The position numbers were made by a program, and so were the translations under genes. This document shows positions 17,546 to 26,186 of a stretch of DNA of 64,000 nucleotides, one piece after another (the first letter of the stretch is position 1; every line of letters starts with the position of its first letter). The notes under the pieces are model-generated. The model searched no databases and was not told where the DNA came from. It was given only the letters and a program-made list of their open reading frames with translations. This DNA is from Clostridia bacterium. Lineage in GTDB: Bacteria > Bacillota > Clostridia > Saccharofermentanales > Saccharofermentanaceae. The stretch is taken from positions 37,870-101,869 of the forward strand of contig JAEEIT010000131.1 of the NCBI GenBank assembly GCA_016281535.1. The letters are read 5' to 3'.

Positions 17546-18508
17546 ATGCGTGTTGTTTTTATGGGGACACCGGAGCTTTCTGCGACTGTACTTGGCCGTC
17601 TGATCGACGAGAAATACGATGTGGTTCTTGTCGTTACCCAGCCGGATAAGCCTGTGGGAAGAAAGATGATTCTTACCGCGCCGCCGGCGAAAGTGAAAGC
17701 CGCGGAGAACGGAATCGAAGTCTGGCAGCCCACATCTCTGCGTACGGATGAGGCGATCAACCGGATTGCTTCCCTTGCGCCGGATCTTATCATCACTGCC
17801 GCATACGGGAAGATCCTCCCGCAGGCGATGCTGGATATTCCGAAATACGGCTGCCTGAATGTGCATGGCTCGCTGCTCCCTCAGTATCGTGGGGCAGCTC
17901 CTGTCCAGCGCGCCATTATGGACCTGAATGAGAAGACCGGGGTTACGATCATGAAGATGGATGCGGGTATGGATACCGGTGATATCCTTACGCAGACGGA
18001 AGTGGCGATCCGCCCGAGAGTGCATACTCCCGAACTCATGGCCGAGCTGGCAGAGGCCGGTGCGGAACTGCTGATCAAGACGATCCCGGGATATATCAGT
18101 GGCGAAATCAAACCGATCCCTCAGAATCATAATGAAGCGACGATGTCTCCTCCGATCGGAAAAGAGGAAGGGAAGATCCGGTGGAATCGTCCTTGTGCGG
18201 CGATCTCGGCGCAGATACGCGCTCTTTCTGCCTGGCCGGGTGCATCGACCATATGGAAGGGTGGAAGATTAAAGATCTACGATGCCTGTCCTTCGGAGGA
18301 CAGTTCGATCCTGGACGGATACAGAAATATATATGGTGAACCGGACCCGGGTACCGTGCTTGTGGGGAAGAAGGGAGTTCTTGCCGTTATGTGCGAAGAC
18401 GCACCGCTTCTTCTTCTCGAGCTTCAGCCTTCTTCCGGAAAAAGAATGAAAGCCATCGACTGTGCACATAACTTCGAAGTGGGGGCGAAAATGGAGGACG
18501 AGCCGTAA
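17546..18508 (+). CDS. fmt: Methionyl-tRNA formyltransferase
   Basis: Fmt transfers formyl from 10-formyl-THF to initiator Met-tRNA. The N-terminal VVFMGTPELSATVLGRL and the catalytic segment NVHGSLLPQYRGAAPVQRAI (Asn-His pair) followed by MKMDAGMDTGDI are diagnostic. A C-terminal OB-like domain follows from about residue 205. It is 320 residues long, starts 2 bp after def, and its TAA overlaps the rsmB ATG by 1 bp (TAATG). Its folate cofactor links it loosely to dihydrofolate reductase at 48568. Confidence 0.97.
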   Translation: MRVVFMGTPELSATVLGRLIDEKYDVVLVVTQPDKPVGRKMILTAPPAKVKAAENGIEVWQPTSLRTDEAINRIASLAPDLIITAAYGKILPQAMLDIPKYGCLNVHGSLLPQYRGAAPVQRAIMDLNEKTGVTIMKMDAGMDTGDILTQTEVAIRPRVHTPELMAELAEAGAELLIKTIPGYISGEIKPIPQNHNEATMSPPIGKEEGKIRWNRPCAAISAQIRALSAWPGASTIWKGGRLKIYDACPSEDSSILDGYRNIYGEPDPGTVLVGKKGVLAVMCEDAPLLLLELQPSSGKRMKAIDCAHNFEVGAKMEDEP

Positions 18509-19881
18509 TGGGATCGTACCCGGATGAGGCGAGAATAACGGCATATCAATGCCTGCTGGAAGTCCTGGAAAAGCAGGGCTATTCCAATCTTGTGCTGAAA
18601 CAGGAACTGGCGGGAAGTATTCTAAGTGATAAGGAAAAATCTTTCGTAACGGCTATGGTATATGGAACGATTACCCGTGTCTTTACGATCGATGCGATGC
18701 TGTCCGCCTACCTGAAGAAACCGATCGCCGATCTGGATGCACCAGTCCGTACGTGCCTTCGGATGGGTGCGTGGCAAGTGCTCTATGCTTATGGTGTGAA
18801 AGACTACGCTGCCGTGTCTTCGACGGTCGACCTGGCAAGGGAAGTGTGTAAGAAGGGTTCGGAAGGGTTGATCAATGCCGTGCTTCGCCGTCTCACAGAA
18901 GAGGGGGAAGAGCGTCTGGCGAATATTCCGAAGAAAAAGGCCGATATCCGCTATTCGCTGAAGAGCGAGATCTCCGGATGTATCATCAAGTGGTATGGAA
19001 GGGAAAAGGCGGATAGAATCATGGAGGCCTATCTCTCTGTTCCGAAGGTTACGCTCCGTCCGAATTGCCGGAAGATCCGGAATGACGAACTGATTGCGCT
19101 TCTTAGGGAAGAGTGTGTCAAGGTGGAGCAGGATCCGCTTGTGCCGATGGCGCTGGATCTTATGGATCAGAGTCGGGATGTTTCCGATACCCGGGCATTT
19201 CAGGAGGGGCTTTTCTCTGTGCAGAGTCTGTCTGCGATGCTGGTGGGGAGTATATGTGATCCGAAGCCGGAGTGGAGTATTCTGGATACCTGCAGTGCAC
19301 CGGGAGGGAAGACCGCGCATCTGGCCGAGCTTCAGGACGATCAGGGGCACATTGATGCGCTGGATGCCAATGAGGTAAGACTTCTTCTGGTGGGGAAAAC
19401 GGCAGAAAGACTGGGATTACGATCCATTGTTCCGTTCCACTACGATTGCACGTATCTTAACGAAGAGAAGGAACACCTCCTTCCGGAATACGATCTGGTC
19501 TTATGTGATGTACCCTGCAGCGGACTTGGGCTTCTCCATAGGAAACCGGATATCCGGCTGTCTATGTCATATGAGAAGATGCAGTCGCTTCTTCCTGTGC
19601 AGGAAAGTATCCTGGATCATGCCTCGCTCCGGGTGAGAAAAGGCGGCTTCCTTGTTTATAGTACATGTACGATCAATCCCGGAGAGAATGAGGTGCAGAT
19701 CAGATCTTTCCTCGAGAGAAATCCGGAATTTGAGTGCGTTTCTTTTACCGGACTTCTTCCGGAGCGGCTTATTTCGAATTCCAGGCTTCGTGAGAAAAGC
19801 GGAAAAGGAATGATGACGATCCTTCCGGATGAGGAAGGCATGGATGGGTTCTTTATAGCGAAGATGCGGAGGAAAACCTGA
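18508..19881 (+). CDS. rsmB: 16S rRNA (cytosine(967)-C(5))-methyltransferase
   Basis: RsmB (Sun/Fmu) methylates C967 of 16S rRNA with SAM. The N-terminal roughly 140 residues form the NusB-like RNA-binding domain (ARITAYQCLLEVLEKQGYSN). The catalytic domain has LDTCSAPGGKTAHLAEL (SAM-binding motif), CDVPCSGLG with a catalytic Cys, and YSTCTINPGENE with the second one. The 457-residue length is normal. Start and stop overlap both neighbours by one base (TAATG before, TGATG after), so fmt-rsmB-rlmN are tightly coupled. Confidence 0.95.
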   Translation: MGSYPDEARITAYQCLLEVLEKQGYSNLVLKQELAGSILSDKEKSFVTAMVYGTITRVFTIDAMLSAYLKKPIADLDAPVRTCLRMGAWQVLYAYGVKDYAAVSSTVDLAREVCKKGSEGLINAVLRRLTEEGEERLANIPKKKADIRYSLKSEISGCIIKWYGREKADRIMEAYLSVPKVTLRPNCRKIRNDELIALLREECVKVEQDPLVPMALDLMDQSRDVSDTRAFQEGLFSVQSLSAMLVGSICDPKPEWSILDTCSAPGGKTAHLAELQDDQGHIDALDANEVRLLLVGKTAERLGLRSIVPFHYDCTYLNEEKEHLLPEYDLVLCDVPCSGLGLLHRKPDIRLSMSYEKMQSLLPVQESILDHASLRVRKGGFLVYSTCTINPGENEVQIRSFLERNPEFECVSFTGLLPERLISNSRLREKSGKGMMTILPDEEGMDGFFIAKMRRKT

Positions 19882-20963
19882 TGGAAGAGCAGATAGAGAA
19901 TAAAGAAAACAGGATGAGCGGATCGAAGAAGCGCTTCGTGCTGGATCTGGATCTTCCTTCCTGGGAAGAATATGTGAAGGAGAAGCATCTTCCGAAGTTC
20001 CGGGCAGGCCAGATCTATTCCTGGTACAGCAAAGGGGTTCTGGATATGGACAGGATGACCAATGTTCCCGGGAATATCAAGACGATGCTGAAAGAGGACT
20101 TCGTCTGCGAAAATATGAGTATCGGCAAACATCTGGTATCAGAGATCGACGGAACGCAGAAGTTCGTGTTCGAGCTGTATGACGGGCACTGTGTGGAAAC
20201 CGTGCTGATGCGCTATAAGACCGGACTTTCGATCTGCATCTCTTCGCAGGCCGGCTGTAAGATGGGCTGCCGGTTCTGTGCTTCGGCGCATGCGGGCTTC
20301 GGCAGATCACTTACGAGAGGAGAGATGCTTGGCCAGGTCCTTCTGGCCGGAAACTTCGCCGGAGAGAGGATCCACAGTGTCGTGGTCATGGGCATCGGCG
20401 AACCGTTCGACAATTACGAGGAACTGATCGGATTCCTTCATCTCGCCAATGATGAGAAAGGACTGAACCTCGGCGCCCGTCATATCACGGTCTCAACTTG
20501 CGGTCTTGTGCCTCAAATGTTACAATTTTCTGAGATTGATATGCAGGTGAATCTGTCAGTTTCCCTGCATGCTCCGAATGATACTCTCCGTAAGAGCATC
20601 ATGCCGATCGCCAACAGGTATTCCATGCAGGAACTGCTGGATGCGTGTCGGACATATGAACGGAACACGAACCGGCGTATTACCTTCGAATATTCGCTGT
20701 TCGACGGGGTCAACGATACACCGGAATGTGCAAAGGAACTGTGCCGGGTGCTGCGTGGCATCCATTGCCATATCAATCTGATTGCCGCAAACGAATTTGA
20801 CGGCAGTCCTTTTCGAAGGAGCAAACCGGGAAATGTCCGGGCGTTCCAGGACCTTCTTGAGAAGGGTGGAATGACTGTGACACTAAGACGCGAGATGGGA
20901 ACGGATATTATGGCCGCCTGTGGGCAGTTGCGTAGAGGTATGCAGGAGAAGAAAGAGTCATGA
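19881..20963 (+). CDS. rlmN: 23S rRNA (adenine(2503)-C(2))-methyltransferase, radical SAM
   Basis: RlmN methylates C2 of A2503 in the 23S rRNA peptidyl-transferase centre and can also modify tRNA. The radical-SAM cluster motif is CKMGCRFC (about residues 130-137), followed by ASAHAGFGRSLTRGEMLGQ. The conserved MGIGEPFDNYEEL and the C-terminal MGTDIMAACGQLRR, which supplies the methyl-carrying Cys, are present. The frame opens after the rsmB stop with 1-bp overlap; its end overlaps the phosphatase by 4 bp (ATGA). The first 25 residues are a charged extension, so an internal start is possible but has no better site. Confidence 0.95.
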   Translation: MEEQIENKENRMSGSKKRFVLDLDLPSWEEYVKEKHLPKFRAGQIYSWYSKGVLDMDRMTNVPGNIKTMLKEDFVCENMSIGKHLVSEIDGTQKFVFELYDGHCVETVLMRYKTGLSICISSQAGCKMGCRFCASAHAGFGRSLTRGEMLGQVLLAGNFAGERIHSVVVMGIGEPFDNYEELIGFLHLANDEKGLNLGARHITVSTCGLVPQMLQFSEIDMQVNLSVSLHAPNDTLRKSIMPIANRYSMQELLDACRTYERNTNRRITFEYSLFDGVNDTPECAKELCRVLRGIHCHINLIAANEFDGSPFRRSKPGNVRAFQDLLEKGGMTVTLRREMGTDIMAACGQLRRGMQEKKES

Positions 20964-21715
20964 AAGTAGTGAGTGTATCCGACACGGGTCTGGTGCGCGC
21001 GAACAATGAGGATTGTCTTGCAGTCTTTTCCGTCGGTAAGGACGAGTGTTTCGTCATCGCGGACGGGATGGGCGGTCATGCAGCCGGGGAACTGGCCAGT
21101 AAGACCGCTGTCGAGTATGTCCGGCAGTCCCTGAATGAATATCTTTATGAAGCAGATGATCCCGATAAACTTGAGAAACTTCTTTCTTTCACGCTGGAGA
21201 AGGCGAATGTGAAGGTGTATCTTGCCTCTCTCTCCGGGTTCCGTTTCCGCGGTATGGGTACGACGCTGACAGTGGCGGTTCTACGTGAGAACAAACTATA
21301 TGTTTCCCATATCGGTGACTGCAGGCTCTATCATCTTCATGGACAGAGAATGAAGCAGCTGACGACGGATCACACGCTGGTCCAGCGGATGATCGAGAAG
21401 GGTGCGATCACGAAAGAAGAGGCCAGAACGCATCCGAAACGTCATGTGCTTCTGCGTTCTCTCGGTGTCAATGAATATGTGATGCCGGATACATTCTCGG
21501 TTGCAATTAGCAATGGAGATGTTATACTTTTGTGTTCGGACGGTCTTTATGGCTGTGTAGAGGAGAAAACGATCCGGGCAGTCCTGAGGAAGCACAAGGA
21601 CCTGCATTATTGTATCCAGCTCCTGATGGATCTGACAGAGGCGGCCGGTGCACCCGATAATATATCTATGATCCTGGCAGAGTGTGAGGTCAGGAAAAAC
21701 AAGGAGAAGACATGA
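20960..21715 (+). CDS. PP2C-family Ser/Thr protein phosphatase (Stp/PrpC)
   Basis: A metal-dependent (Mn/Mg) phosphatase that reverses phosphorylation by the PASTA kinase encoded next. Motifs include SDTGLVRANNEDCL, VIADGMGGHAAGELAS (metal-ligand Asp and Gly), FRGMGTTLTVAVL, SHIGDCRLY, and late VILLCSDGLYGCV and GAPDNISMI. The 251-residue length and lack of any membrane segment fit a cytosolic enzyme. It overlaps rlmN by 4 bp and the kinase by 4 bp. The rlmN-stp-prkC-rsgA-rpe-thiN order is the well-known Firmicute arrangement. Confidence 0.95.
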   Translation: MKVVSVSDTGLVRANNEDCLAVFSVGKDECFVIADGMGGHAAGELASKTAVEYVRQSLNEYLYEADDPDKLEKLLSFTLEKANVKVYLASLSGFRFRGMGTTLTVAVLRENKLYVSHIGDCRLYHLHGQRMKQLTTDHTLVQRMIEKGAITKEEARTHPKRHVLLRSLGVNEYVMPDTFSVAISNGDVILLCSDGLYGCVEEKTIRAVLRKHKDLHYCIQLLMDLTEAAGAPDNISMILAECEVRKNKEKT

Positions 21716-23919
21716 GTACGAATTTGAACCCTGAGGGGATGATACTGGGCGGGAGATACCGCATCGTGAAGCTGATCGGAAGCGGAGGTATGGCCGATGT
21801 GTATCTGGCAACCGACCTCGATTCCGGCATGAATGTCGCGATCAAGATCCTGAAGCAGGAGTTTGCTACGAATGTGGAATTCATCAAGCGGTTCGATACC
21901 GAGGCGAAAGCCGCGTCATCGCTGTCTCACGCCAATATTGTTCATGTGTTCGGTGTCGGGACGGAGGGTAATATCCGCTACATGGTCCAGGAATATGTCG
22001 AGGGTATTACGGTTAAGGATATGATCCTTCAGAACGGGCATCTGGACTGGAAAGTCGCGGTGCCGATCGTGATCCAGGTGGGTATGGCGCTCGATACGGC
22101 GCACCAGAACGGAATCGTGCATCGTGATATCAAGCCCCACAATATCCTGATCACGCGTGACCGTGTGGCGAAGGTGACGGACTTCGGTATCGCTCATGCT
22201 TCGACCAATCATACGATCACGCTTACATCCGGTGGTGCACTTGGTTCTGTCCACTATTTCTCACCGGAGCAGGCCAGAGGCGGTATTGTCAGCCCGAGTT
22301 CGGACATTTATTCCCTGGGCGTCACTCTTTTCGAGATGCTGACAGGCCGTGTTCCTTTCGATGGAGAGAATTCTGTGGCGATTGCCGTCAAACATCTCCA
22401 GGAGCCGGTGCCTTATGCTTCTTCGTTCGTACCCGGTATTCCGCAGGGCCTTGATGCCATTATCCAGAAGGCCATGCAGAAGGACCCGAAGATGCGCTAC
22501 AAGTCGATCCGTGAGATGGTCACGGAACTGGATGCATTGATGGTCGATCCGAATGGTTCCTATGGTATCGTGGATGCCAATGCCGAGACACCGAATGAGG
22601 TAACGGATATGCCCGGAGTGGCTCCTGTCATCCGTCAGGAACCGAATTACGGCAAATTGAAAGATATTGAAAGATCCATTAAAGTCAGAAGACGTTCGAG
22701 ATGGAAAGATAACCTCATCGTGATTGTAGTCGTGATCGTGATCATCGGTCTTCTGATCGGTCTTACTTATCTGGTGACAGACACGCTGAAGAAGTCTGTC
22801 CGTCAGGAGACGCAGAGCGTATTTGTTGTACAGAACTATGTCGGCAAACGTATCGTCGAGGTGCAGCAGATCTTCGAGGAACATGAGTTCACTACGTATA
22901 AAGTCGAGTATGAGATAAGGACAGACTATGCACCGGGTGTCGTCGTCAAGCAGAATATCCAGGAAGGCATGGAGATGAAGAATAACAGCTCCGTGAATGT
23001 TCTGGTGCTTACGGTGAGTAAGGCTCCGGATGCGGTGGAACTTCCTGATTATGCAGGAATGGACTATAAAGAAGTCTACGAGACATTGAAGAAGGAAGGC
23101 TACGAGGTATCGATGCGTCCTGAGATCAACGATGATAATAAGGTCGGTGTGATCCTGCGTACGGAACCGCCGGCCGGAACGCCGGTCAAGCCGAACGCCT
23201 CGATTACGATCGTATTCAGCCAGCAGTCATCTGAGGTCGAAGTTCCGTACATGTATAAGAGTGATCTGAAGACGGCGAAGGAAATGATCGATGCGGCTGA
23301 TCTGGTACTTGGTGGGATCGAGATCAGTCCGGAACTGCAGGAACAGAATCTCCCGGAGACAGAACTCTTCGTGCTACTGACAGATCCGACGCCCGGAACC
23401 AAGGTGCAGAGAAAGTCGGCGATCCGTCTGTATGTCGGTAATGCAGAAGATGTTGCCCGTGGAGGAACACCGACTCCGACGCCGGAGATCATTGGCTATA
23501 CACTTACCGTTGAGTATACTGGGGAAGGTTCCGTATCCGGTGAAGGTGTGTATCCGGTAAATGATCCGGTCACGATCACGGCGGTACCGAATATCGGGTA
23601 TCAGTTCGTATCCTGGGTGGATGAAGCGGGTCAGGTGATCAGCTATTCTGCTTCATATACGTTTGTCATGCCGGAAGGTGATTTCAAGGTAAAGGCGATA
23701 TTTGAACCTGTTCCGACTCCGTCGCCGATTCCGACGGCAACACCTACACCGACACCGACTCCGACTCCGACTCCGACACCAACACCTACGCCGACACCGA
23801 CGCCCACGCCGACACCCACACCGACGCCAACGCCGGTTCCGCCGCCGTCTCAGAATTCGGATCCGACGCCGCCTACCGGTCAGGATGAACCGCAGGATGG
23901 AGAGCTTCCGATTGCCTGA
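21712..23919 (+). CDS. prkC: PASTA-domain Ser/Thr protein kinase with extra InlB-like repeat and Pro-Thr tail
   Basis: A membrane sensor kinase that detects muropeptides or lipid II and controls wall synthesis and growth. The cytosolic kinase domain (about 14-280) has GSGGMADVY, HRDIKPHN (catalytic Asp about 139) and DFG. A basic juxtamembrane part and one TM helix (about 333-354) follow. Three PASTA repeats lie outside (about 370-437, 440-505, 509-575). Past the usual end come an extra domain resembling the divergent InlB/Flg_new bacterial repeat (about 596-672: VEYTGEGSVSGEG, VSWVDEAG, FKVKAIFEP), a Pro-Thr repeat (about 676-710) and a short acidic end. At 735 residues it is longer than usual PrkC (about 650). 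ATGA overlap with the phosphatase. Confidence 0.95.
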   Translation: MSTNLNPEGMILGGRYRIVKLIGSGGMADVYLATDLDSGMNVAIKILKQEFATNVEFIKRFDTEAKAASSLSHANIVHVFGVGTEGNIRYMVQEYVEGITVKDMILQNGHLDWKVAVPIVIQVGMALDTAHQNGIVHRDIKPHNILITRDRVAKVTDFGIAHASTNHTITLTSGGALGSVHYFSPEQARGGIVSPSSDIYSLGVTLFEMLTGRVPFDGENSVAIAVKHLQEPVPYASSFVPGIPQGLDAIIQKAMQKDPKMRYKSIREMVTELDALMVDPNGSYGIVDANAETPNEVTDMPGVAPVIRQEPNYGKLKDIERSIKVRRRSRWKDNLIVIVVVIVIIGLLIGLTYLVTDTLKKSVRQETQSVFVVQNYVGKRIVEVQQIFEEHEFTTYKVEYEIRTDYAPGVVVKQNIQEGMEMKNNSSVNVLVLTVSKAPDAVELPDYAGMDYKEVYETLKKEGYEVSMRPEINDDNKVGVILRTEPPAGTPVKPNASITIVFSQQSSEVEVPYMYKSDLKTAKEMIDAADLVLGGIEISPELQEQNLPETELFVLLTDPTPGTKVQRKSAIRLYVGNAEDVARGGTPTPTPEIIGYTLTVEYTGEGSVSGEGVYPVNDPVTITAVPNIGYQFVSWVDEAGQVISYSASYTFVMPEGDFKVKAIFEPVPTPSPIPTATPTPTPTPTPTPTPTPTPTPTPTPTPTPTPTPVPPPSQNSDPTPPTGQDEPQDGELPIA
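23740..23838 (+). repeat. Degenerate hexanucleotide (ACNCCN)n repeat coding Pro-Thr
   Basis: About 16 units of ACNCCN encode alternating Thr-Pro near the C-terminus of the kinase. Third bases vary, so it is selected at the protein level rather than a perfect microsatellite, yet it could still change length by slippage. It would form a stiff wall-spanning spacer. Confidence 0.85.
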
Positions 23920-24010
23920 CCATATGGCCGGGATGCAGAGGAAACCTATAGAAGTGTGAGGGAAGAAACAAACGGAAACGATCAGTGAACAGAAAAAGCC
24001 TGGCAGGATC

Positions 24011-24871
24011 ATGAAGGGCGTAGGTGGCGAGTACACGATACATCTGTCCGATGGACAGGATGTACTGGCCAAACCCCGCGGAATCTTCCGGAAAATGAAG
24101 GTGATTCCGACTGTCGGCGATTACTGTGAGATCGAACCGTCCGGAGATCCGGATATTCCCTACACGATCGTTACCATAAAAGACAGGAAGAATCTTCTGA
24201 TCCGCCCCAGCGTGGCGAATATCGATGTGCTGATCATAGCGGTGTCGATTTCGGATCCCCAGCCGGATCTGAAACTTCTGGATAAGCTTCTGATCCTCTG
24301 TCCGAAACTTAGGATCGATCCGGTGATCCTTCTGACGAAGACGGATCTGGCTCCGGATAAAGCAAAAGAGCTGGCAGCTGTATACGAAGAGGCGGGTTTC
24401 CGGATTCTACAGATATCGAAAGAGGAGATGCTCTCGGATGATGTTGTACGTGCGCTTTTCCGTGGGCATACGGTGGGTGTAGCCGGTCAGTCCGGAGTAG
24501 GCAAGTCTACATTATGCCACCGTCTCACGGGGAAAGAACATATCGAGGTGGGCGAGATCAGCGAGAGACTTAAGCGGGGCAAGCATACGACCCGGCATGT
24601 GGAGCTGTTCCCTTATGAGGGAGGATATCTGATCGATACGCCCGGATTCTCGTCGCTTGAGGTAGACCGGATCGGTATCAGTGAAGAAGATCTGATCGGC
24701 GGGTATCCTGAACTTCTGAAAATTGCGGGGAAGTGCCGTTTCCAGGACTGCCGGCATAGAGGCGAGCTCGGATGCAGGGTGCAAGAAAGTGGAATTTCAG
24801 AAGGAAGACTTGCGCGGTATCGTGAGTTTTTAGATATAATAATAGAGACATCGAAAAGATACGGAAAATAG
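24011..24871 (+). CDS. rsgA: Ribosome small subunit-dependent GTPase A
   Basis: RsgA is a circularly permuted GTPase that checks 30S maturation. An N-terminal OB domain (about 1-65) is followed by G4 LLTKTDLA, then G1 GQSGVGKST (about 161-169), G3 DTPGFS and a C-terminal zinc motif CRFQDCRHRGELGC. This G4-G1-G3 order is diagnostic. At 286 residues it is normal in size. Start ATG 24011 has ggcagga close by, so spacing is short. The preceding 91-bp gap after the kinase shows no terminator or promoter. Followed 15 bp later by rpe. Confidence 0.95.
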   Translation: MKGVGGEYTIHLSDGQDVLAKPRGIFRKMKVIPTVGDYCEIEPSGDPDIPYTIVTIKDRKNLLIRPSVANIDVLIIAVSISDPQPDLKLLDKLLILCPKLRIDPVILLTKTDLAPDKAKELAAVYEEAGFRILQISKEEMLSDDVVRALFRGHTVGVAGQSGVGKSTLCHRLTGKEHIEVGEISERLKRGKHTTRHVELFPYEGGYLIDTPGFSSLEVDRIGISEEDLIGGYPELLKIAGKCRFQDCRHRGELGCRVQESGISEGRLARYREFLDIIIETSKRYGK

Positions 24872-24886
24872 AAGGAAGGTATCCAT

Positions 24887-25546
24887 ATGAGTGATGTGGT
24901 GATTGCACCATCTATTCTGGCTGCGGATTGTGGCCGCCTCCATGATGAGATAAAGGAAGTGTCGGAAACAACGGCATTTCTGCACATTGATGTGATGGAC
25001 GGGCATTATGTTCCGAATCTTACTTTCGGTGTGCCGGTCGTGCAGTCGATCAGAAAGAACACCAACATGGTCTTCGATGTCCACCTTATGGTGACGAATC
25101 CTCTTGATTTCTTCGGCCCTTTTGCTGAGGCTGGGGCCGATATGCTTACTTTCCATGTGGAAACGGTGGAAGATCCCGATGTGGCGATCGATAAAGTGAG
25201 GAAACTCGGTAAACGTGTGGGTATATCGATCCATCCGGATACACCGATCGAGAAGGTCCTTCCGTATTGTACGAAGGTCGATCTGGTCCTGGTTATGTCT
25301 GTCCGGCCGGGCTTCGGCGGACAGCATTTCATGGAGGAGTCGATTGAACGGATCGCCGCTGTCCGCAAGGTGATTGATGAGGCTGGTGCCGATACGATTA
25401 TTTCCGTGGATGGAGGAATCTGTGATGAGACAGCTCCACGTGTCGTAAAGGCCGGCGCGAACTATCTGGTCGCCGGATCCGCTGTGTTCGGGAAGAAGGA
25501 CCGTGTTGCGGCAATAAGGGAGCTTCGCACATGTGCATTGTCGTAA
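24887..25546 (+). CDS. rpe: Ribulose-phosphate 3-epimerase
   Basis: Rpe interconverts ribulose-5-P and xylulose-5-P in the pentose phosphate pathway; xylulose-5-P also arises from xylose, which the xylanase at 46266 could help supply. The TIM barrel shows APSILAADCGRL, FLHIDVMDGHYVPNLTFG, FDVHLMVTNP, MSVRPGFGGQHFM and ISVDGGI, carrying the metal-binding His and catalytic Asp residues. The 219-residue length is usual. The last 16 bp overlap thiN, so the two are translationally coupled. Confidence 0.97.
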   Translation: MSDVVIAPSILAADCGRLHDEIKEVSETTAFLHIDVMDGHYVPNLTFGVPVVQSIRKNTNMVFDVHLMVTNPLDFFGPFAEAGADMLTFHVETVEDPDVAIDKVRKLGKRVGISIHPDTPIEKVLPYCTKVDLVLVMSVRPGFGGQHFMEESIERIAAVRKVIDEAGADTIISVDGGICDETAPRVVKAGANYLVAGSAVFGKKDRVAAIRELRTCALS

Positions 25547-26184
25547 TCGCCGGCGGACCGAATAAGGATCTGACGTCTCTTCTGCCTCGGCTGAAAACAG
25601 CGGAATCGCTGATCTGTGCCGATAGCGGCGCGGATGCACTGCGTCCATTCGGAATCCTTCCGGATGAGGTGTGGGGAGATATGGACTCGATATCCGAGGA
25701 TACCCGTAACTGGATCTCGGAAAACCATATACATACCCGTCTTTTCCCGGTAGAGAAGGATATGACGGACTCGGAGATCTGCCTGAGATCTGTTCCCAAA
25801 GAGAAAGAGATACTCTTCGTTACGTCTCTTCTCGGCAGAACCGATCATGTGATGGCCAATCTTTTCCTTACTATGAAGCTGAAAGAGGAAGGCAGAAGGA
25901 TCACTGCGACGGATGGCGTTACGTGGGTGTTTCCGCTTCGTGGACAGTGCCGGTTCGACATCCCGGGTCATCTTGTGCGGGAAGACTATACATGTTCCCT
26001 CATTCCTATGGGGAGAGGCGCTGAGGGCGTGTCGACGATCGGCATGAAGTATCCGCTCTTTGAGAAGACGATTCTTCCCGGTTCTTCGCTTACGGTGAGT
26101 AATGAGTTTCGGATGGAAGAAAAAGAACACGGCTTCACCATGAGTGGTGGAACCGTGCTCGTCATTGTAACTCCAAGGTCCTGA
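25531..26184 (+). CDS. thiN: Thiamine pyrophosphokinase
   Basis: ThiN transfers pyrophosphate from ATP to thiamine to make TPP, the transketolase cofactor, which fits its coupling to rpe. The N-terminal half has CADSGADALRPFGILPDEVWGDMDS (substrate-binding Asp residues) and LFPVEKDMTDSE; the GRTDHVMANLFL segment follows, and the C-terminal half is the beta-sandwich thiamine-binding domain. Length 217 is typical. ATG 25531 lies inside the rpe end (16-bp overlap). It ends 2 bp before the convergent aminotransferase gene, with no visible terminator between. Confidence 0.93.
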   Translation: MCIVVIAGGPNKDLTSLLPRLKTAESLICADSGADALRPFGILPDEVWGDMDSISEDTRNWISENHIHTRLFPVEKDMTDSEICLRSVPKEKEILFVTSLLGRTDHVMANLFLTMKLKEEGRRITATDGVTWVFPLRGQCRFDIPGHLVREDYTCSLIPMGRGAEGVSTIGMKYPLFEKTILPGSSLTVSNEFRMEEKEHGFTMSGGTVLVIVTPRS

Positions 26185-26186
26185 TA

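Noticed and set aside
23740..23838. Possible CRISPR or intergenic repeat
   Set aside because: In-frame Pro-Thr coding repeat of 6-bp degenerate units with no spacers.
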